DNA from: Cladopsammia gracilis
Taxonomy: Eukaryota; Cnidaria; Anthozoa; Scleractinia; Dendrophylliidae
Assembly (NCBI GenBank): GCA_022457155.1
Contig: JAJGOT010000071.1
Span: 1,534,501 to 1,598,500, forward strand
Length of the DNA stretch: 64,000 nt
Direction of reading: 5' to 3'
Positions 21,121 to 32,820 of this stretch are shown here, piece by piece. The position numbers and the translations under genes were made by a program. Positions within the stretch are counted from its first letter, which is position 1. Every line of letters begins with the position of its first letter. Under the pieces are notes generated by a model. It made no database searches and had not been told where the DNA came from. It saw only the letters and a program-made list of their open reading frames with translations.

Positions 21121-23458
21121 TACGGCTTTCTGTGTATTTCTTGTACGCTTTTTTCTGTAATATATACAGAGCGCAGGCACTTACTTGATGGGCATAGCGA
21201 GATCTTGTAATATGGGCAGCTCTCAGAATACCATCAGCTCTTCCTCTAGTCGTAATATCAGCTTGCACCAATGCACTGTCCCACCTGCTATTGTCCAACA
21301 AGTGCCCCACCATTTTCAACGAAGCCATTTCTACATGCAAGCCACCCATCATTACAACATATTTTTCTTCTCCGTACAAATCGGCTTTCTCCCACTGGAT
21401 TTGCTTTGCAATAGCAAACAATGATTGGTCCATAGCTACAGGTGTTTGGTTGGGGTTAACATAAGCAACTGCTTCTTTAGCGATCTTCATTGAATGCTGG
21501 ATCATGGTCACTGTATGAGCATTTTCATCAAAGAGTGGTAAAAGCCCAGTAATTGCCTGGGATCGTGGTGCATTGGACTCCAGCGAAGCAAAGTGGGCTG
21601 ACCAAGAGATGTAGTCTTCCTTGTCCAGTTTGTCCTTTTCTAACAACCCTTCGACTTTATCCAGCCATTGAAACTCCGATTCCATACCTTCACCGATCAA
21701 ATCTGTTGCAGGTTTTGCAGTTCTACACCCCTTTGGAACGTAACAATCCTTTTTATCTTGCACCGCTACAGGTTGAATATCTGTGTACGATTCTGGCAGT
21801 TCGGTCACTGTTTTCTTCTTTGGGGAATCAGAACTGATTACCACCCGATCTCTTGCAATGCCTTCTGTGTCGGTACTTGGGTGCTGAGTAAGTGAGATAG
21901 CAGTTCCATGGAACGAATCTTTCGCTGTACGTGCAGTAGGATTGTGGTCGATGTTGTCCACGCTAGCAGTGGTGAACATAGACTTCTTTAACTTTGAGGG
22001 GCACACAACCCCTTCTTCAAATTGTGCGCAAATAGCGTTTCCTAAATCTGCAGATATTTGCATAACCCTGTCATAGGAGATGGACAACCCCATTCTATAA
22101 AACTTATCGACTAACTTCTTCTTGCGTGTTTCAGCATGAAGAAGAAGTCCTACATAGATTGCCAATGGCGTCTCCCTCGTCAAGCTATGTCGGGTTGCCG
22201 TACTTTCAGATGTAGGATTTCTCTGACGTTTGACTGCATTAAATATCAAAAGCTGAGAGAGCACAAGGGCAACGTTTATCCCCACTTCCTGACTGTTTTG
22301 GTTCTTAATGTTAGGCCCTTCTAATATCATGTTCACTAAAGCTAACAGAGATTTAGGAACCGCTTGGTGATGACAGTCAGACTCAAATGATCCATTACAT
22401 TGCTGCTGCTTAGTGAGCATCTCTTTCCTGACAAATGTGGCAGCTTTAGCTAAATGGATAGCTTCTGCATCATAATCATAGTCCTGAGCAAATTGCAAAG
22501 CTGCACTGATGTCGCTTGAAAAAGCAAGCTTTACCTCCTTCCCCTCGCTATATTCACGGAGATCAGGCAACTGTGAGAGCAGTCGCTCCTTCAGCCTTGT
22601 GGAATTTACCCGCTCGGGAACATAAGCTCCAAGTTGCTCAAGTCTGGAGGAGTAAAGCTTTGACAAATCGGACAGCTTAAAAACTGTTTGGTTAGCATTG
22701 TCCTTAATGTATGAAACTAACTCAGCTAAAGCAATGGCTTCAAGGGAGACTTGAGGGGTGTTATCTGCTTCCTCTTTAGGTGAAATACTTCTTAGACGAT
22801 TGTATAGGCCAGCAAGACATCCTGCATGATAGCATGCATCGATAGCAGGCAAATCACCGGCTGCAAGTTTTGTTAAAAGCCTTCGGTCCTGTAGTTTTGT
22901 AGCGGCTGCTCTGACATTGCTGTCGAGTGAAAGAGTAGCTGCTCTGCGAAGATTATCTCCAGTTTCATTACAAAAGAAACATGTTTGTTGAGATTCTGCT
23001 GTTACGTCTTTGGGTAATTTAATGAAACTAGTGCGACGAGTCTTAACAGGACTCGGCGCTTCAGAACTTTCAACCGAGCTGTCCTCAAGTTTTCTCTTCT
23101 GAGCTCTCTGAAGCTTAAGAGTGCTGCATTTGTTGGAGCAAGATTTGTGCCATTTTGCTTCATGATCTTTTAACGTTTGTTCTATTCCATTTCCCTCATC
23201 GAGGCTCGACAATGGGACTTCAATGGGCACTTCACCGATCTCGCGAAATTGATTCAAATTGTCTGCCAAACTTTTGTACCCTGAGCCGTAGTTTTTTCGA
23301 GTACTATTAGAAGGACACACTAACTTTTCCTCCGTTTCTTTTTCACATAAAGCACACAAATTCCAGTTCTTTTCTGACCTTACCTGACCAGTTTCCATAA
23401 TCCAAGATCCAAAACACTGGAAGTTTCGAGCACGTTGTTGTTCGCAAGCTAAAATCAA
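21038..23458 (-). pseudogene. Element A: Cys/His fingers and transposase-like core (806-codon open frame)
   Basis: This is the longest open frame in the window. METGQVRSEKNWNLCALCEK (from about 23398) is the likelier start than the upstream Met. Modules: CALC...WHKSC near residues 35-115, CFFC...CYHAGC near 160-215, an RLKERLL linker near 290, then the core with VAMDQSLFAIAKQI (about 21400-21440) and MGGLHVEMASLKMVGHLLD (about 21290-21355), followed by ITRSRYAHQVSACALY. Domain order is identical to the broken B gene. As a transposase it would act on its TIRs in the nucleus; that role is inferred from architecture. The frame is lost near 21115, just after the core. Confidence 0.75.
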
Positions 23459-23814
23459 CCAGGCACTACTTGCTGAGTGTCAACATCAACTAAAGATATA
23501 TCCCAGGCAACAGGGAGGCCAGATTAAAAAACAAATTGATAGAATTGACAAAATTAACCGTTTCAAATTAAAAAAGCAGCCTTTCCGCTTGTTTTATCGT
23601 AAAGTCAGAGTGTCCAAGCCAAGAAATTAAATAAGCATGAGCCCGCTGTCTCAAACCGCTGACCTCATATTAAAATTCCCAAAATACCGGCTTGGGGAGA
23701 AAGATCCAGCTTGGGTCTTGCTTTTATTTTAATCTACATGTTTAAAGCTACATTTACTGAAAATTTCATACCTGTATCACAATTTGAACAATTCCGCGAT
23801 TTTTTGTCCCTTAT

Positions 23815-24870
23815 CTACCCCAGAATTTAAAACTTTATACTGAAAAGAACGTAAATAAGGTTCATTTGCAACTCTCAGTGGCATCACAAATGCCTCCGAA
23901 AGTTGCTTGTCATCTAAATGAAATTCTTCTCTTAACTTAGCCCATTTATTTGGTTTTTGGTATTTTTGCTTTATAAGATAGTGATAATAGTCACGACACT
24001 TAAAATTTTTTTAAATCAAAGATAATCTCGAAGGTAGGTATGTGAGAACGCAGTTTCGATGGAACTGATTGCCTCAGACCTGTCCATACTAAAAAACTGG
24101 AGTTCTTCAATCCCGCATCTCTGACGACATTGAAAGACTCAACATTTGTCATCTCATAAAGCAGATCAGTTGTATATGTGATATTATTATCAAAAAAATG
24201 TTTATAAAAAACACTTTTGCCGTCAATCTTTATTTCTTTGTTATTCCATAGAATACATACTTATATATATTTTTGGGAACCTTGACTTCTCTTAATTTTG
24301 ACCACCAGTCCAATAGTTCTCGATAGAAAGTTGCTGAGATTGTTAATTGTTTGACATCGTAATTACACTGAATTAAAAATAATCCCCCTTCGTTCACCAA
24401 AAGATAATCAAGATATGACTTCCAGAAACCAGAGTAATCTGGGTCGACTATTCGTTTTAACCAGCTTAGCCTTAAAGCTTTAACCATGTTATCATAATCT
24501 AACATTTTAAGGCCACCTTGGTCATAGGGTGCATATGTAGAGAGTCGGGTAACTTTGTCGTTACTGTTCCACAAAAAACGAAAAACCAGACTATTAAATT
24601 CTTTTATAACTTCGGGAGGAGTACATAACACGGAACTAGGATAAATCATTTTTGGGAGTAAAAGTGTTTTGATAATATTTACTTTGCTGTAAATCGATAA
24701 TCCTCTTGACTTCCATAGATTTATTTTTTCTCTACTAATATTTGTACATCATATGTAATATATATTCCTAAAAATTTGACACGTGTTTTCCACATAACCC
24801 CTAATGGTTCATTGCTATTCTGTTGAAGTGCTTTATATAAAAAAATAAGAAAAATATTTCACACTTTATA
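23815..24870 (-). mobile_element. LINE fragment: region C-terminal to the reverse transcriptase
   Basis: The minus strand encodes LWKSRGLSIYSKVNIIKTLL then YPSSVLCTPPEVIKEFNSLV then FRFLWNSNDKV, GGLKMLDYD and ALRLSWLKRIVDP. This is the conserved post-RT region of L1/Tx1-like LINEs. Further left, after frame breaks, LREEFHLDDKQLSEAFVMP and YLRSFQYKVLN follow. It is truncated at both ends and lies between gene A and the right end of element A. The same family appears at 34.8-42.1 kb. Confidence 0.75.
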
Positions 24871-24995
24871 AGCGACAAGGAAGAATAACGATCAAAATTT
24901 CTCTGACATGTAACGGCCATGACTTGGAATTGCCCATATATTGGACCAATCAGAAATCTAGAAGTAAAAATTTACTAAATATATATATTAAGGGC

Positions 24996-25300
24996 TTAGA
25001 CCTCTTCTTGGGTTTCACAGTCATAAGTTCTAAGACCCCCTGATTCCTCTTCCCCTTCAATGCCAGCTTCCTTTCGATGATACCCACGTTTCGTTCTGTA
25101 AAGGTTGTTTACTCTTGCGAAGATTTTGCGGTTCTCCTTCTCCATAACTTGGTTAGTATAGCTTGTGTTGCGGCCACCCTTCTGTGTTGCTCGGTGGAAC
25201 ATTCGTGACTGTTCATGTTTTTTTTTCTCTACTGGCTGGCAGTTGAACATGGAAATGCTGCCACATTTCTCTAGAAACTGTGGAACATGGTACACAAGTG
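24996..25300 (-). CDS. Terminal exon of an unrecognised multi-copy gene
   Basis: It follows the acceptor CATTATTTGCAG at about 25300 and reads VYHVPQFLEKCGSISMFNCQ then PVEKKKHEQSRMFHRATQKG then MEKENRKIFARVNNLY, ending TYDCETQEEV with a stop at 24996. The N-Q-VEKKxHxQSRxF pattern is familiar to me from uncharacterised anthozoan proteins associated with repeats, but I cannot assign a function. It is just outside the right end of element A. The upstream exons are not identified. Confidence 0.4.
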
Positions 25301-27470
25301 CTGCAAATAATGTGAAAAGGCCAATTAGTTATTTTTACTGAGGGTTCGTTAGAAATTTATTTTGTTTTGTTGTTTCTCAACTTGACTTTAAAATAAGTTC
25401 TTTTGTCAAGTAGAAATCTATGTTTGTTTAGCTTTCCCAGACAATTTTAAATTGCATTAAGCAAAGTTTTTATGCAGCTTGGAGCTTCATAAAGTTCAAA
25501 TTCTGTGAGACTCCATGGCATACTTGCATCTGGTTATGCAAACACCCACACTAACACACAAACAGGAGTGTTTTATCAAGTCTTTTAAAAAACATGAGGC
25601 GCAACTTGATAAAACACGAACTGCAAATTTATTGAACGTTTAAAAAACTTACGCAGAAGAGATATTCCTTTTTTTAGTTATCCCTGAGTTTTTGATTATT
25701 TTTCTTGAGAAAATCGGACTGAACAAATCAGCCATATTTTAACAGATTTAAAGACACTCATTAACCATTTATCTTTTTTGTATTTTCTGTGTGAATAATT
25801 AATGATTTTGAAACAAATTTTCCATGCAGCATGAAATTTTTCCGCTCCATGCTCCATTTTGAGAGAGGTATAAACACTAACTTGACAACAAGCTTGCAAA
25901 CATTGATTGAGTTTGACCTACCATTAACTGGCTCATCTGGCGGGAATTGCAAAGTACAAAAAAAGGCAGTCAATAAAATTATTTCGTCCCTAGGAAAAAC
26001 AGATGTTATAAGTTATATAATCATTGAACATGTCAGTTCATTAGCACAAAGCAGTCAAGACTCTATCAGCCGGTGGAATAGATCGAAGTTTAACACTGAC
26101 AATGAACAAAAATCCCCAATGAGAACTGAAAAGTGCGTAGAAAAGTTTGCTTGGCAGTCCGATTTTTTTTTACACAATTTCAATGGAAAGCCCTGTCTTC
26201 TCCTTATGAATATATTTATCTTTCTTTTGAATAGCCAAGCAATGACAAAACGTTTAATGGCGTTCTTTCCGTGGTACATCCGGATTTATAGCTTGCCCAT
26301 CATGTTCATGACATGATGACTAAGAACTGGTGGAAATCAAGCGGGAAATATTTGCAAGTTAGGGGTCGATTACATGGCGAGGTAATAACGAATAAGAGAA
26401 AATATTTTGTATTTTCACTAACGGCAAGACAATTACTTGCAAGCCAATGATTGTAATTTGAATCTTCCGAGTAAGCGGCTTAAATTCCGGCCGGGTTAAA
26501 TTTCACGGTGAAAACAGATGTCACGTTTGTCTGGACAGAAACACCTAGAAAGTAGTAGAAAGTATGTTCAGCTAGTAAATCGCCTTAGTGAAAACACAAC
26601 CCTCTGTCTGCTGGGCATTTAGTCTTTTTGAGACCCTTCCAACCTGCCGGGCATATAACCACTGCGAACTACAAAGCGACTAGGAAGGTGATTGCGTACC
26701 CGACGTGTAACAGTTTTGGTCTTGCTCCACTTTCGTTACTTTTGCTAATATCGGAATGTTTTGTGTTGCACGATCCTAACTGTAGCCATAGTTTCTCGTA
26801 AATGGCTACCTCTCGATTAACGGAACGTTTCTGAAACCATCCCTTAGTTAATTCACACATTTAATTTAGCATATCAGTGCTAGTTCAACCTAGTTCTCTC
26901 GAAAGGGTCCATTCCTGGATTTCCCTGAAACATAAAAACTAATGATCAGATCGCTTGTTTTGCAAGAATGTCGATTGCACAAACTCACATTGCATACTAC
27001 AAGTTACCTGGTCGAGCTCTAACAGCCGGGTTTGTAGGAAGCTTATTAGCTCCTCTACAAAATCTCTCACTTGCTCGTCGTTCACTTGAAGCTGATCGAA
27101 GCAAAACAATAAAACTTCTTTTATCATCAAATGTTTGCAACACCACATTACAGTAGGAAAGAAATGTAGCTTTGCTAATGATTTCAAGTTACCGTAAAAT
27201 TGTCCTCGTTTGCCATGTTGCCGGCGTGTCACTTCGAACACTCACAGTCAGACCGGATGTTCTTTTGCGGGCAACTTTGCAAACTTCCGCCGCAACATTG
27301 TTATTTTGATTGACAGTTTGCTTAGAGCAAGTTGGAAGTTGTGCGAGCAACTTTCGCGAGCAAGTTCCTATTTCAAACTTGTTGTCATGAGTCATGATTT
27401 GTGTAGCACGAGATTTGAATGCTTATTTCAAACTAAAAAAAAACAGTTAAACCTGCGAGTTCTACAAGTT
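25301..27470. other. Gene-free stretch with weak open frames
   Basis: AT-rich. The 161-codon plus-strand frame at 25831-26316 and the 100-codon minus frame at 26939-27241 have no recognisable motif and no supporting splice pattern. I treat them as unproven. Confidence 0.4.
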
Positions 27471-27639
27471 TAAAGCGCTTTTTGAAAGTAAAACAATGCT
27501 TAGTTAGTTTTTTATTTGGAACGCAGTTCCTAATTACAAAAACTCCCTTCGTGAAAGAATAAAACGGCAAAACTCATCTCATAATGTCTTGCTGTAGACA
27601 GCCTTTCAGCCTCAAAGCGCGCGCGTGAAATTTCAACGG

Positions 27640-28070
27640 CTTAAAAATAACAGCGCATCATGAAAACCGCGAGCACATTCAGTGCCGAAATAGTTATTTA
27701 TGATTTACATAGTGTGAGGCGAGATTTAAAAAATTCAGCGCGTGATGAAAACCGCGAGCACAATCATTGCTGAAATAATTATTTATGATTTATGTAGCGC
27801 GAGATTTAAACAGTTTAAATAACAGAGCATTATAAAAACCGCGAGCACACTTAATGCCGAAATAGTGATTCACGATTTATATAGCCTGAGATTTAAAAAT
27901 CTAGCACGTGATTAAAACCGTGAGCACAATCAGTGCTGAAAAAATTATTCATGATTTATGTAGCGCGAGCTTTAAACAGTTTAAATAACAGTGCATCATA
28001 AAAACCGTGAGCATTCATGATTTATGTAGCACGAGATTTGAATGCTTATTTGAAACTAAAAACCAAAACT
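27640..28070 (+). repeat. Tandem array, ~90-100 bp unit, about 4-5 copies
   Basis: Each unit carries GCATCATGAAAACCGCGAGCAC-like text, a CAGTGCCGAAATA or CAGTGCTGAAA block, TTATTTATGATTTATGTAGC, then GCGAGATTTAAA. Alternate units add CAGTTTAAATAACAG, hinting at a higher-order dimer. A stray half unit, TGTAGCACGAGATTTGAATG, occurs at 27400-27420 and again at 28021-28040. Confidence 0.75.
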
Positions 28071-28534
28071 GACCTGCAAGTTTACATGCTTAATGCTAAC
28101 TGAAAGGGAAAACTTCAGGCACTGCGCTATAAACCTACACGAACTTAACAGATTTAATTCTACGTGCGCACAATGCACAACCCATGCAGAAAATAAAAAT
28201 AAAATATTCCTTTGCGACATTTACGCGAAGCTTTAGAAAAGCAACCCCGCGAGGAATTCGCTGGCTAGGCACTTGACGTACACACACCGACACACACCAC
28301 CCACCCCAGCATCAAAATTTTTAGTCTGTCAATTGCCACACTATCCCTCCCCCGGGGAAAAATGTTCCGTAATGTGGGTTCGCCGAAGTTTCAAATTTCC
28401 CACTTGAGCAGTTGTCGGTAATTTGAAGCTTAGGTAGCCATTGTTTTCAGAGTGATGGGTTTTCGCCTTATATGACCAAAAGCGATCAAATAAAACAATG
28501 CCATTGTTTCCAAAGTTGATCCGCTTTTCTTGAT

Positions 28535-29270
28535 ACGATATACCCAACTTTTGGCCATAGTTTAACTTTTGTACATTTAAATCTCTTCCGAGAGTTGTTC
28601 TGTAGCAACATGGACTCAAATGGGATAATCACACACAAATAAACTGAACTATTTAGCGAACTCATTGCACTGAAGGATTTGTCTTCCTTAAACTATCGTT
28701 TGCCCTTAGTGGTTAAGATATACCCAACTTTTGGGCATAGTTTAATCATGACAATTTTCAACCTTTTCCGAGAATTATTCTGTAGCTAGATGGACTCAAA
28801 CTGAAATGGGATAATAATACACAAATAAACTGAATTATTTATAAAGCGGACTTGTTACACATATTTGTCTTCCTTAAAGTATCTTCTGTCCTTTGGCAGT
28901 TAACATATACCCAACTTTTGGCCATAGTTTAACCATGGCACTTTACAACCTTTTCCGAGAATTATTTTGTAGCTAGATGGACTCAAATGGGATAATTACA
29001 CAAAAATAAACTGATCTATTTGTAAAGCGGTCTCATTGCACGGATTTGTCTTCCTAAAACTATCTTCTGTCCTTAGTGGTTAACATATACCCAACTTTTG
29101 GCCATAGTTTAACCATGGCGCATAACAAGCCTTTCTGAGAATTAATTTTTAGCAACACGGAATTAAATGGGATAAGCACACACAAATTAACTGAGCTCTC
29201 CATTGAGGGGACTCGTTACACAGAATTGTCTTGATAAAACTGTCTTTAATCATTCCTACGCACAAATTAA
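28535..29270 (+). repeat. Tandem array, ~180-190 bp unit, 4 copies
   Basis: Units begin ATATACCCAACTTTTGGCCA at about 28539, 28718, 28908 and 29086. Each continues with AGTTTAACCATG, TTTCCGAGAATTATTCTGTA, GATGGACTCAAATGGGATAA, CACAAATAAACTGA and TTGTCTTCCTTAAACTATC. Copies 2-4 are most alike. A diverged solitary copy is at 5338-5445. Confidence 0.85.
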
Positions 29271-29529
29271 AATCTTTATTGAGCGAACTACGACCACAGA
29301 AGTTTCTTCTTAAATTTTTATTTACATATAACCAAATTTTTGTACATGGCCTTCTGATAAAATTCTGTAATGTGCCTTTAATACACTTTAATTCACGTGC
29401 CATGCACATTTTTAACTGTACACCTCTGGTTTAGTACTTTGACTTTTCTTACTGACTTGTGTTACATTTCGCGATGATTCTTTTTGCAGCTTCAAAAAAC
29501 AAAACGTGTTTCTTTTCGCGAAAACATAA

Positions 29530-30737
29530 CTATGTTGACAATTCCTCAATGAGTTTACTGTTTCTATACCAGAGATAGAATTTGCAGTGAAGTAGAAAGT
29601 TTAACTCATTCATGCAAGACAGTGGGCCCTTTATTCTTTGCATTACAGAATTCCTTTCCTCTGCCACTTGAGTATTTACAGCATACATCTCTGAAACAGA
29701 AGCGTTGTAAGCAGTTGAACATCCTGTCAAAACAACAACCACAACAAAATTTAAAAAGTTGAACAAGATCTCAACTGGGAGTAATTTTTGCTAAATAAAA
29801 AGATTAAATGCTGTCAGTCAGTTAAGTGGAACTGTGTTAAAGCATACATTTTATACTTTCACGCCATTACATGTCTGTGGTATCATCACGTAGGGCACAT
29901 TTACAGCACAGCTTGCTTGCGAAGACAATGATACAAGTTGACAGTATTATCTTTTGACCATGGCAGTGGTGGAAGCTGCTGTTGTGTGTCAGTATAACTG
30001 GCACAACGTGTTAGGAAATCCACAGGATTGACCGTTCGCATACACCACACAAACTGCAACTTTGTCTCTAATCTTCCTATTGCTCTATCAAGATAACCTT
30101 CCTGTATATACACATTGTTCTTATTACCTCTCTTGTTAGTCTAAACTAGCCTGGTACTAAACATGACCAGAAAGAACTCCAAACACCTCACATGGAACAG
30201 ATATGGACGAGACACCATTTGTTAGAGCAGAAGTACAATTAAAACCTTAAAAAAATGATGATAAAAATCCACTAATGATACATGACGAGTTAAATTCCTT
30301 ACTTGAAGCTTGTGCTGACTGCTATTAAACTCGGGAAGGGTAAATGTTTAAAAGTCAATTATTTTAACTGCCTCATATCTGCACAGAAGTAAAACATATT
30401 CATCAAGAACTGAAGAACTTCCTTGTGAAGAATGAAGAGGGTCGTATGATCGCTGTGGTTGCAGCATGGGTTCTTGAACGTTTGTGTCATACGGCTCCAT
30501 AGAAAAATCAGTGCAAGCGTCAAGTCCTCCGTCATCGGAGTTCGACGATAAATGACCTTGCACTTCACGTGTGCATGAAGTCTGTTTCCTCATCTTTGAC
30601 TTGTCTTTTTCCCTCAATCGAGAAAAGTCGTATCGCTTTCTGCTATTATAATAAACGGAACCTAGTCGACTACAGTCCGCCATTTTGAATTGGTCCCACA
30701 CTTTGTGTGGAGCACATTCTGCACATGTGTACTCCAT
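29530..30737 (-). CDS. Candidate three-exon gene of unknown function
   Basis: The first stretch starts at ATG 30737 (MEYTCAECAPHKVWDQFKMA), with a C-x2-C pair and a Ser/Asp-rich middle, about 129 codons. A second follows the acceptor GTGTATATACAG at about 30099 and reads RAIGRLETKLQFVWCMRTVN. A third follows TTTTGACAG at about 29724 and reads SEMYAVNTQVAEERNSVMQR. Composition is coding-like and the acceptors look reasonable, but no domain is recognised and the exon linkage is a guess. Confidence 0.3.
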
Positions 30738-31190
30738 GGTTAGTTTGCATGGTTACCTACCCATATTTTGGACTGTATAATACCTCGGACTCTAGACCAT
30801 TGAAGGAATGCTGAAGGTGACAGGGTGTTAATCATATTGATTAATGGGACTCAGCATTAATGGGACCAGCATTATTAGTTTTGTGTTTGTAATCTTTATT
30901 TATAATGACTTATGAGACAAATGGGTTACTGAGCATTGCACGAGCACAGGCTAATTGTCATATTGTGTTTTATTGTCATGATAATTTAAGTTAAAGGATT
31001 TGTAAACTAAAGCAACAAAAATATTTAACATTATTGCAACATAATTAGTGCAGGTTGGTTGGCAGAAAATGTCATAATTATATGCCATTGAAAAGCTGTC
31101 TTTAAACAACAGTTCTTTATAACATCTAAATACAGAAAACTATTGCAGATTTAGTTACAATCTTCCAACTTTAACAGCCCCCTCAAGAAC
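30738..31190. other. Gene-free stretch
   Basis: AT-rich sequence, with a short local echo of TTAATGGGACTCAGCATTAA type text at about 30840-30870. No gene is supported. Confidence 0.5.
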
Positions 31191-31198
31191 TTATATGT

Positions 31199-31300
31199 TA
31201 CAGATGGCGTTCACTTGAAACCCTCAGGACAATATTTGCTTTACTGCAGTTATCGTGGCGCTGTTCTCAGAGCGGCGAACATGTTGGTGGAACAAATCTG
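31199..31300 (+). pseudogene. SGNH-hydrolase-like C-terminal fragment
   Basis: The frame reads VTDGVHLKPSGQYLLYCSYR then GAVLRAANML. D-G-V-H-L is the catalytic Asp-His block (block V, DxxH) of SGNH/GDSL esterases. Such domains are carried by several retroelements, including some DIRS and CR1-type elements. It lies 475 bp upstream of the DIRS-like gag on the same strand, so it could be a piece of the same element or the tail of a neighbouring one. Confidence 0.5.
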
Positions 31301-31344
31301 ATCCTGGTTTGCTTGCCCCATTTCCCTGTTTAGTTTAATTTTGT

Positions 31345-31612
31345 TAATTTTTGGCTAGTGATATGTAGGTATCCTAGTCTTATGTCTTAGGTCATAATCT
31401 CGGGCTTTGTTTTTCTTTTGGCTAGTCATATGTAGTTATCCTAATCTTATATTGCCTTTTGGCTGTAATCTCAGGCTTTGTTTTCTATTGGCTAGTTATA
31501 TGTAGTTATGCTAGTCTCGTGATGGCTAGGGTATGTAGTTATCCTAGTCTCACATTGCCTTGAGGTTTTCATTGGCTAGTCATATTTAGTTATGCTAGCT
31601 TCATATTTATTT
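31345..31612 (+). repeat. ~60 bp tandem repeats in the DIRS leader
   Basis: The unit TTGGCTAGTCATATGTAGTTATCCTAGTCT followed by a CATATTGCCTT block and GGGCTTTGTTTT recurs about five times with drift, ending just before the gag region. Such repeats in a leader may be part of the split-repeat ends of DIRS-like elements. Confidence 0.7.
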
Positions 31613-31773
31613 TCTGGCGTTTAAAGGGCTGCCAACTCATCGACAATTTGTCTTGACATGGTTGCCCCTGTCAAAGTACTGTATTTTAATGCCAATCACT
31701 TGGTCTTGCCCTCCGTTAAGGCTACCATTTTTTCTTTTTCTGCCAAATGTTTCTTTTCGTCATTGCAGAATCA

Positions 31774-32820
31774 TGCCAAAAGCAAGAACTCGTACATCGA
31801 AGCAGCGTCAGGTTGGGCCGGCAGCTGGACTACGGATACCACTCAGGCAACCAATGGGTCCTCCCATACACCGACACCTCCACAGGAAGCTCTGTTGTCA
31901 AATCAGTTCCTGGAGACCTTAGTCAATGGAGTGGCTGATGAAGTCTCCCGCCAGTTGGCACCAGCTCCACCAGCTGGTGGTCCTCCACCTGTTCCGACAT
32001 CCACTCTCCAGGAAGTCCCAGCTGATGCTGCAGCTGGTGATAATGCACTTCTTACCCCAGTGGATACTTTGGCCAGAAACATAGTACAGGGTAACCTGCA
32101 AAAAGAATCTGCTGCCATATACGGGCCAGCCACAGCAGTCATCTCAACGAACTGCCCCCCACGTACCAGGTCAGTTATTCCAATCAGTTAGTTTGCCTGT
32201 CGATGCTCGCTTGTTTGACAAGTTGTGCACAAGATTTGGGGCCAAGAATGTGTTGGCTTTGGCTCACTACTTGCAAACCAAGTTTTGGATAATCAATATC
32301 AAATTGTTGAGCCAGTTACGGAGCCACTGAAGATTGCTTCTATAGAAGCTTGGATTAGCAGCTTCCATGTGTTTGTGGGTGTATATACAAAGAAATTCCC
32401 CCATGAGGCCCCTGCCCTCATGAAATATGGGGATATTATACAGAATTTGGCAGTTAGGGGTCATAATTGGAAATTTTTACGATGAAAACTTTAATTTTTT
32501 AAGACAAGCGCATAGCACTCTGTTGCCATTGGACAGGATACATGGGGAATTATGGCTTAAGTCACAAGATGTTTAACGTAAAACCTCTCCACTGCAATTT
32601 TCTGCACCGCAGCACACATAACCTGATTCTATCCCAAAGGGCTACTGTTTTCGGTTTCATAAAGGCCACAAATGCTCTCCGGGTTGTGCTCACAAGCATC
32701 TTTGCTATAGGTGTGAAGGGTCGTACGTGGTCACTAAGTGTAATTTTCGTGACAAACCAAAACCCAACCGTTCCCAACCCCAAACTGCCAAATCCTTTCT
32801 TATCCAGCCTTCCCACCCCA
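31774..32820 (+). pseudogene. DIRS-like gag protein, frameshifted
   Basis: It starts MPKARTRTSKQRQVGP at 31774 and shifts frame near 31812 to TPPQEALLSNQFLETLVNGV and a Pro/Ala-rich linker. It shifts again before FGSLLANQVLDNQYQIVEP and SIEAWISSFHVFVGVYTKKF, and ends in a Cys/His knuckle region (GYCFRFHKGHKC...C...HLCYRCEG...C, about 32630-32750). This domain order is that of gag proteins of tyrosine-recombinase retrotransposons abundant in corals. At least three frame breaks mean it is dead. The reverse-transcriptase part follows directly. Confidence 0.7.

Larger units (their letters stand above)
9634..24935 (-). mobile_element. Outer large DNA transposon (element A), Academ-like, XPG/FEN-nuclease type
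   Basis: The left end GGGCAATTCCAAGT (9634-9647) is exactly complementary to ACTTGGAATTGCCC (24922-24935). The flanks are ...TCATAT and ATATATTGG, compatible with a 4-bp ATAT duplication. Both ends carry a subterminal GACGTTAC/GCCGTTACATG motif: 9974, about 10133 and 10157 on the left, and 24905-24922 on the right. Removing the inserted element B (11109-19008 plus one 3-bp repeat) leaves about 7.4 kb, including a ~1 kb LINE fragment. The minus-strand gene (23458 to about 19012) has a transposase-like core and a FEN1-like nuclease. Known from memory: Academ elements have short TSDs of 3-4 bp and one lineage encodes an XPG nuclease. The 14-bp TIR alone could be chance. Confidence 0.55.

Noticed and set aside
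25831..26316. 161-codon plus-strand open frame
   Set aside because: Biased AT-rich composition, no motif, no splice support; length is possible by chance.
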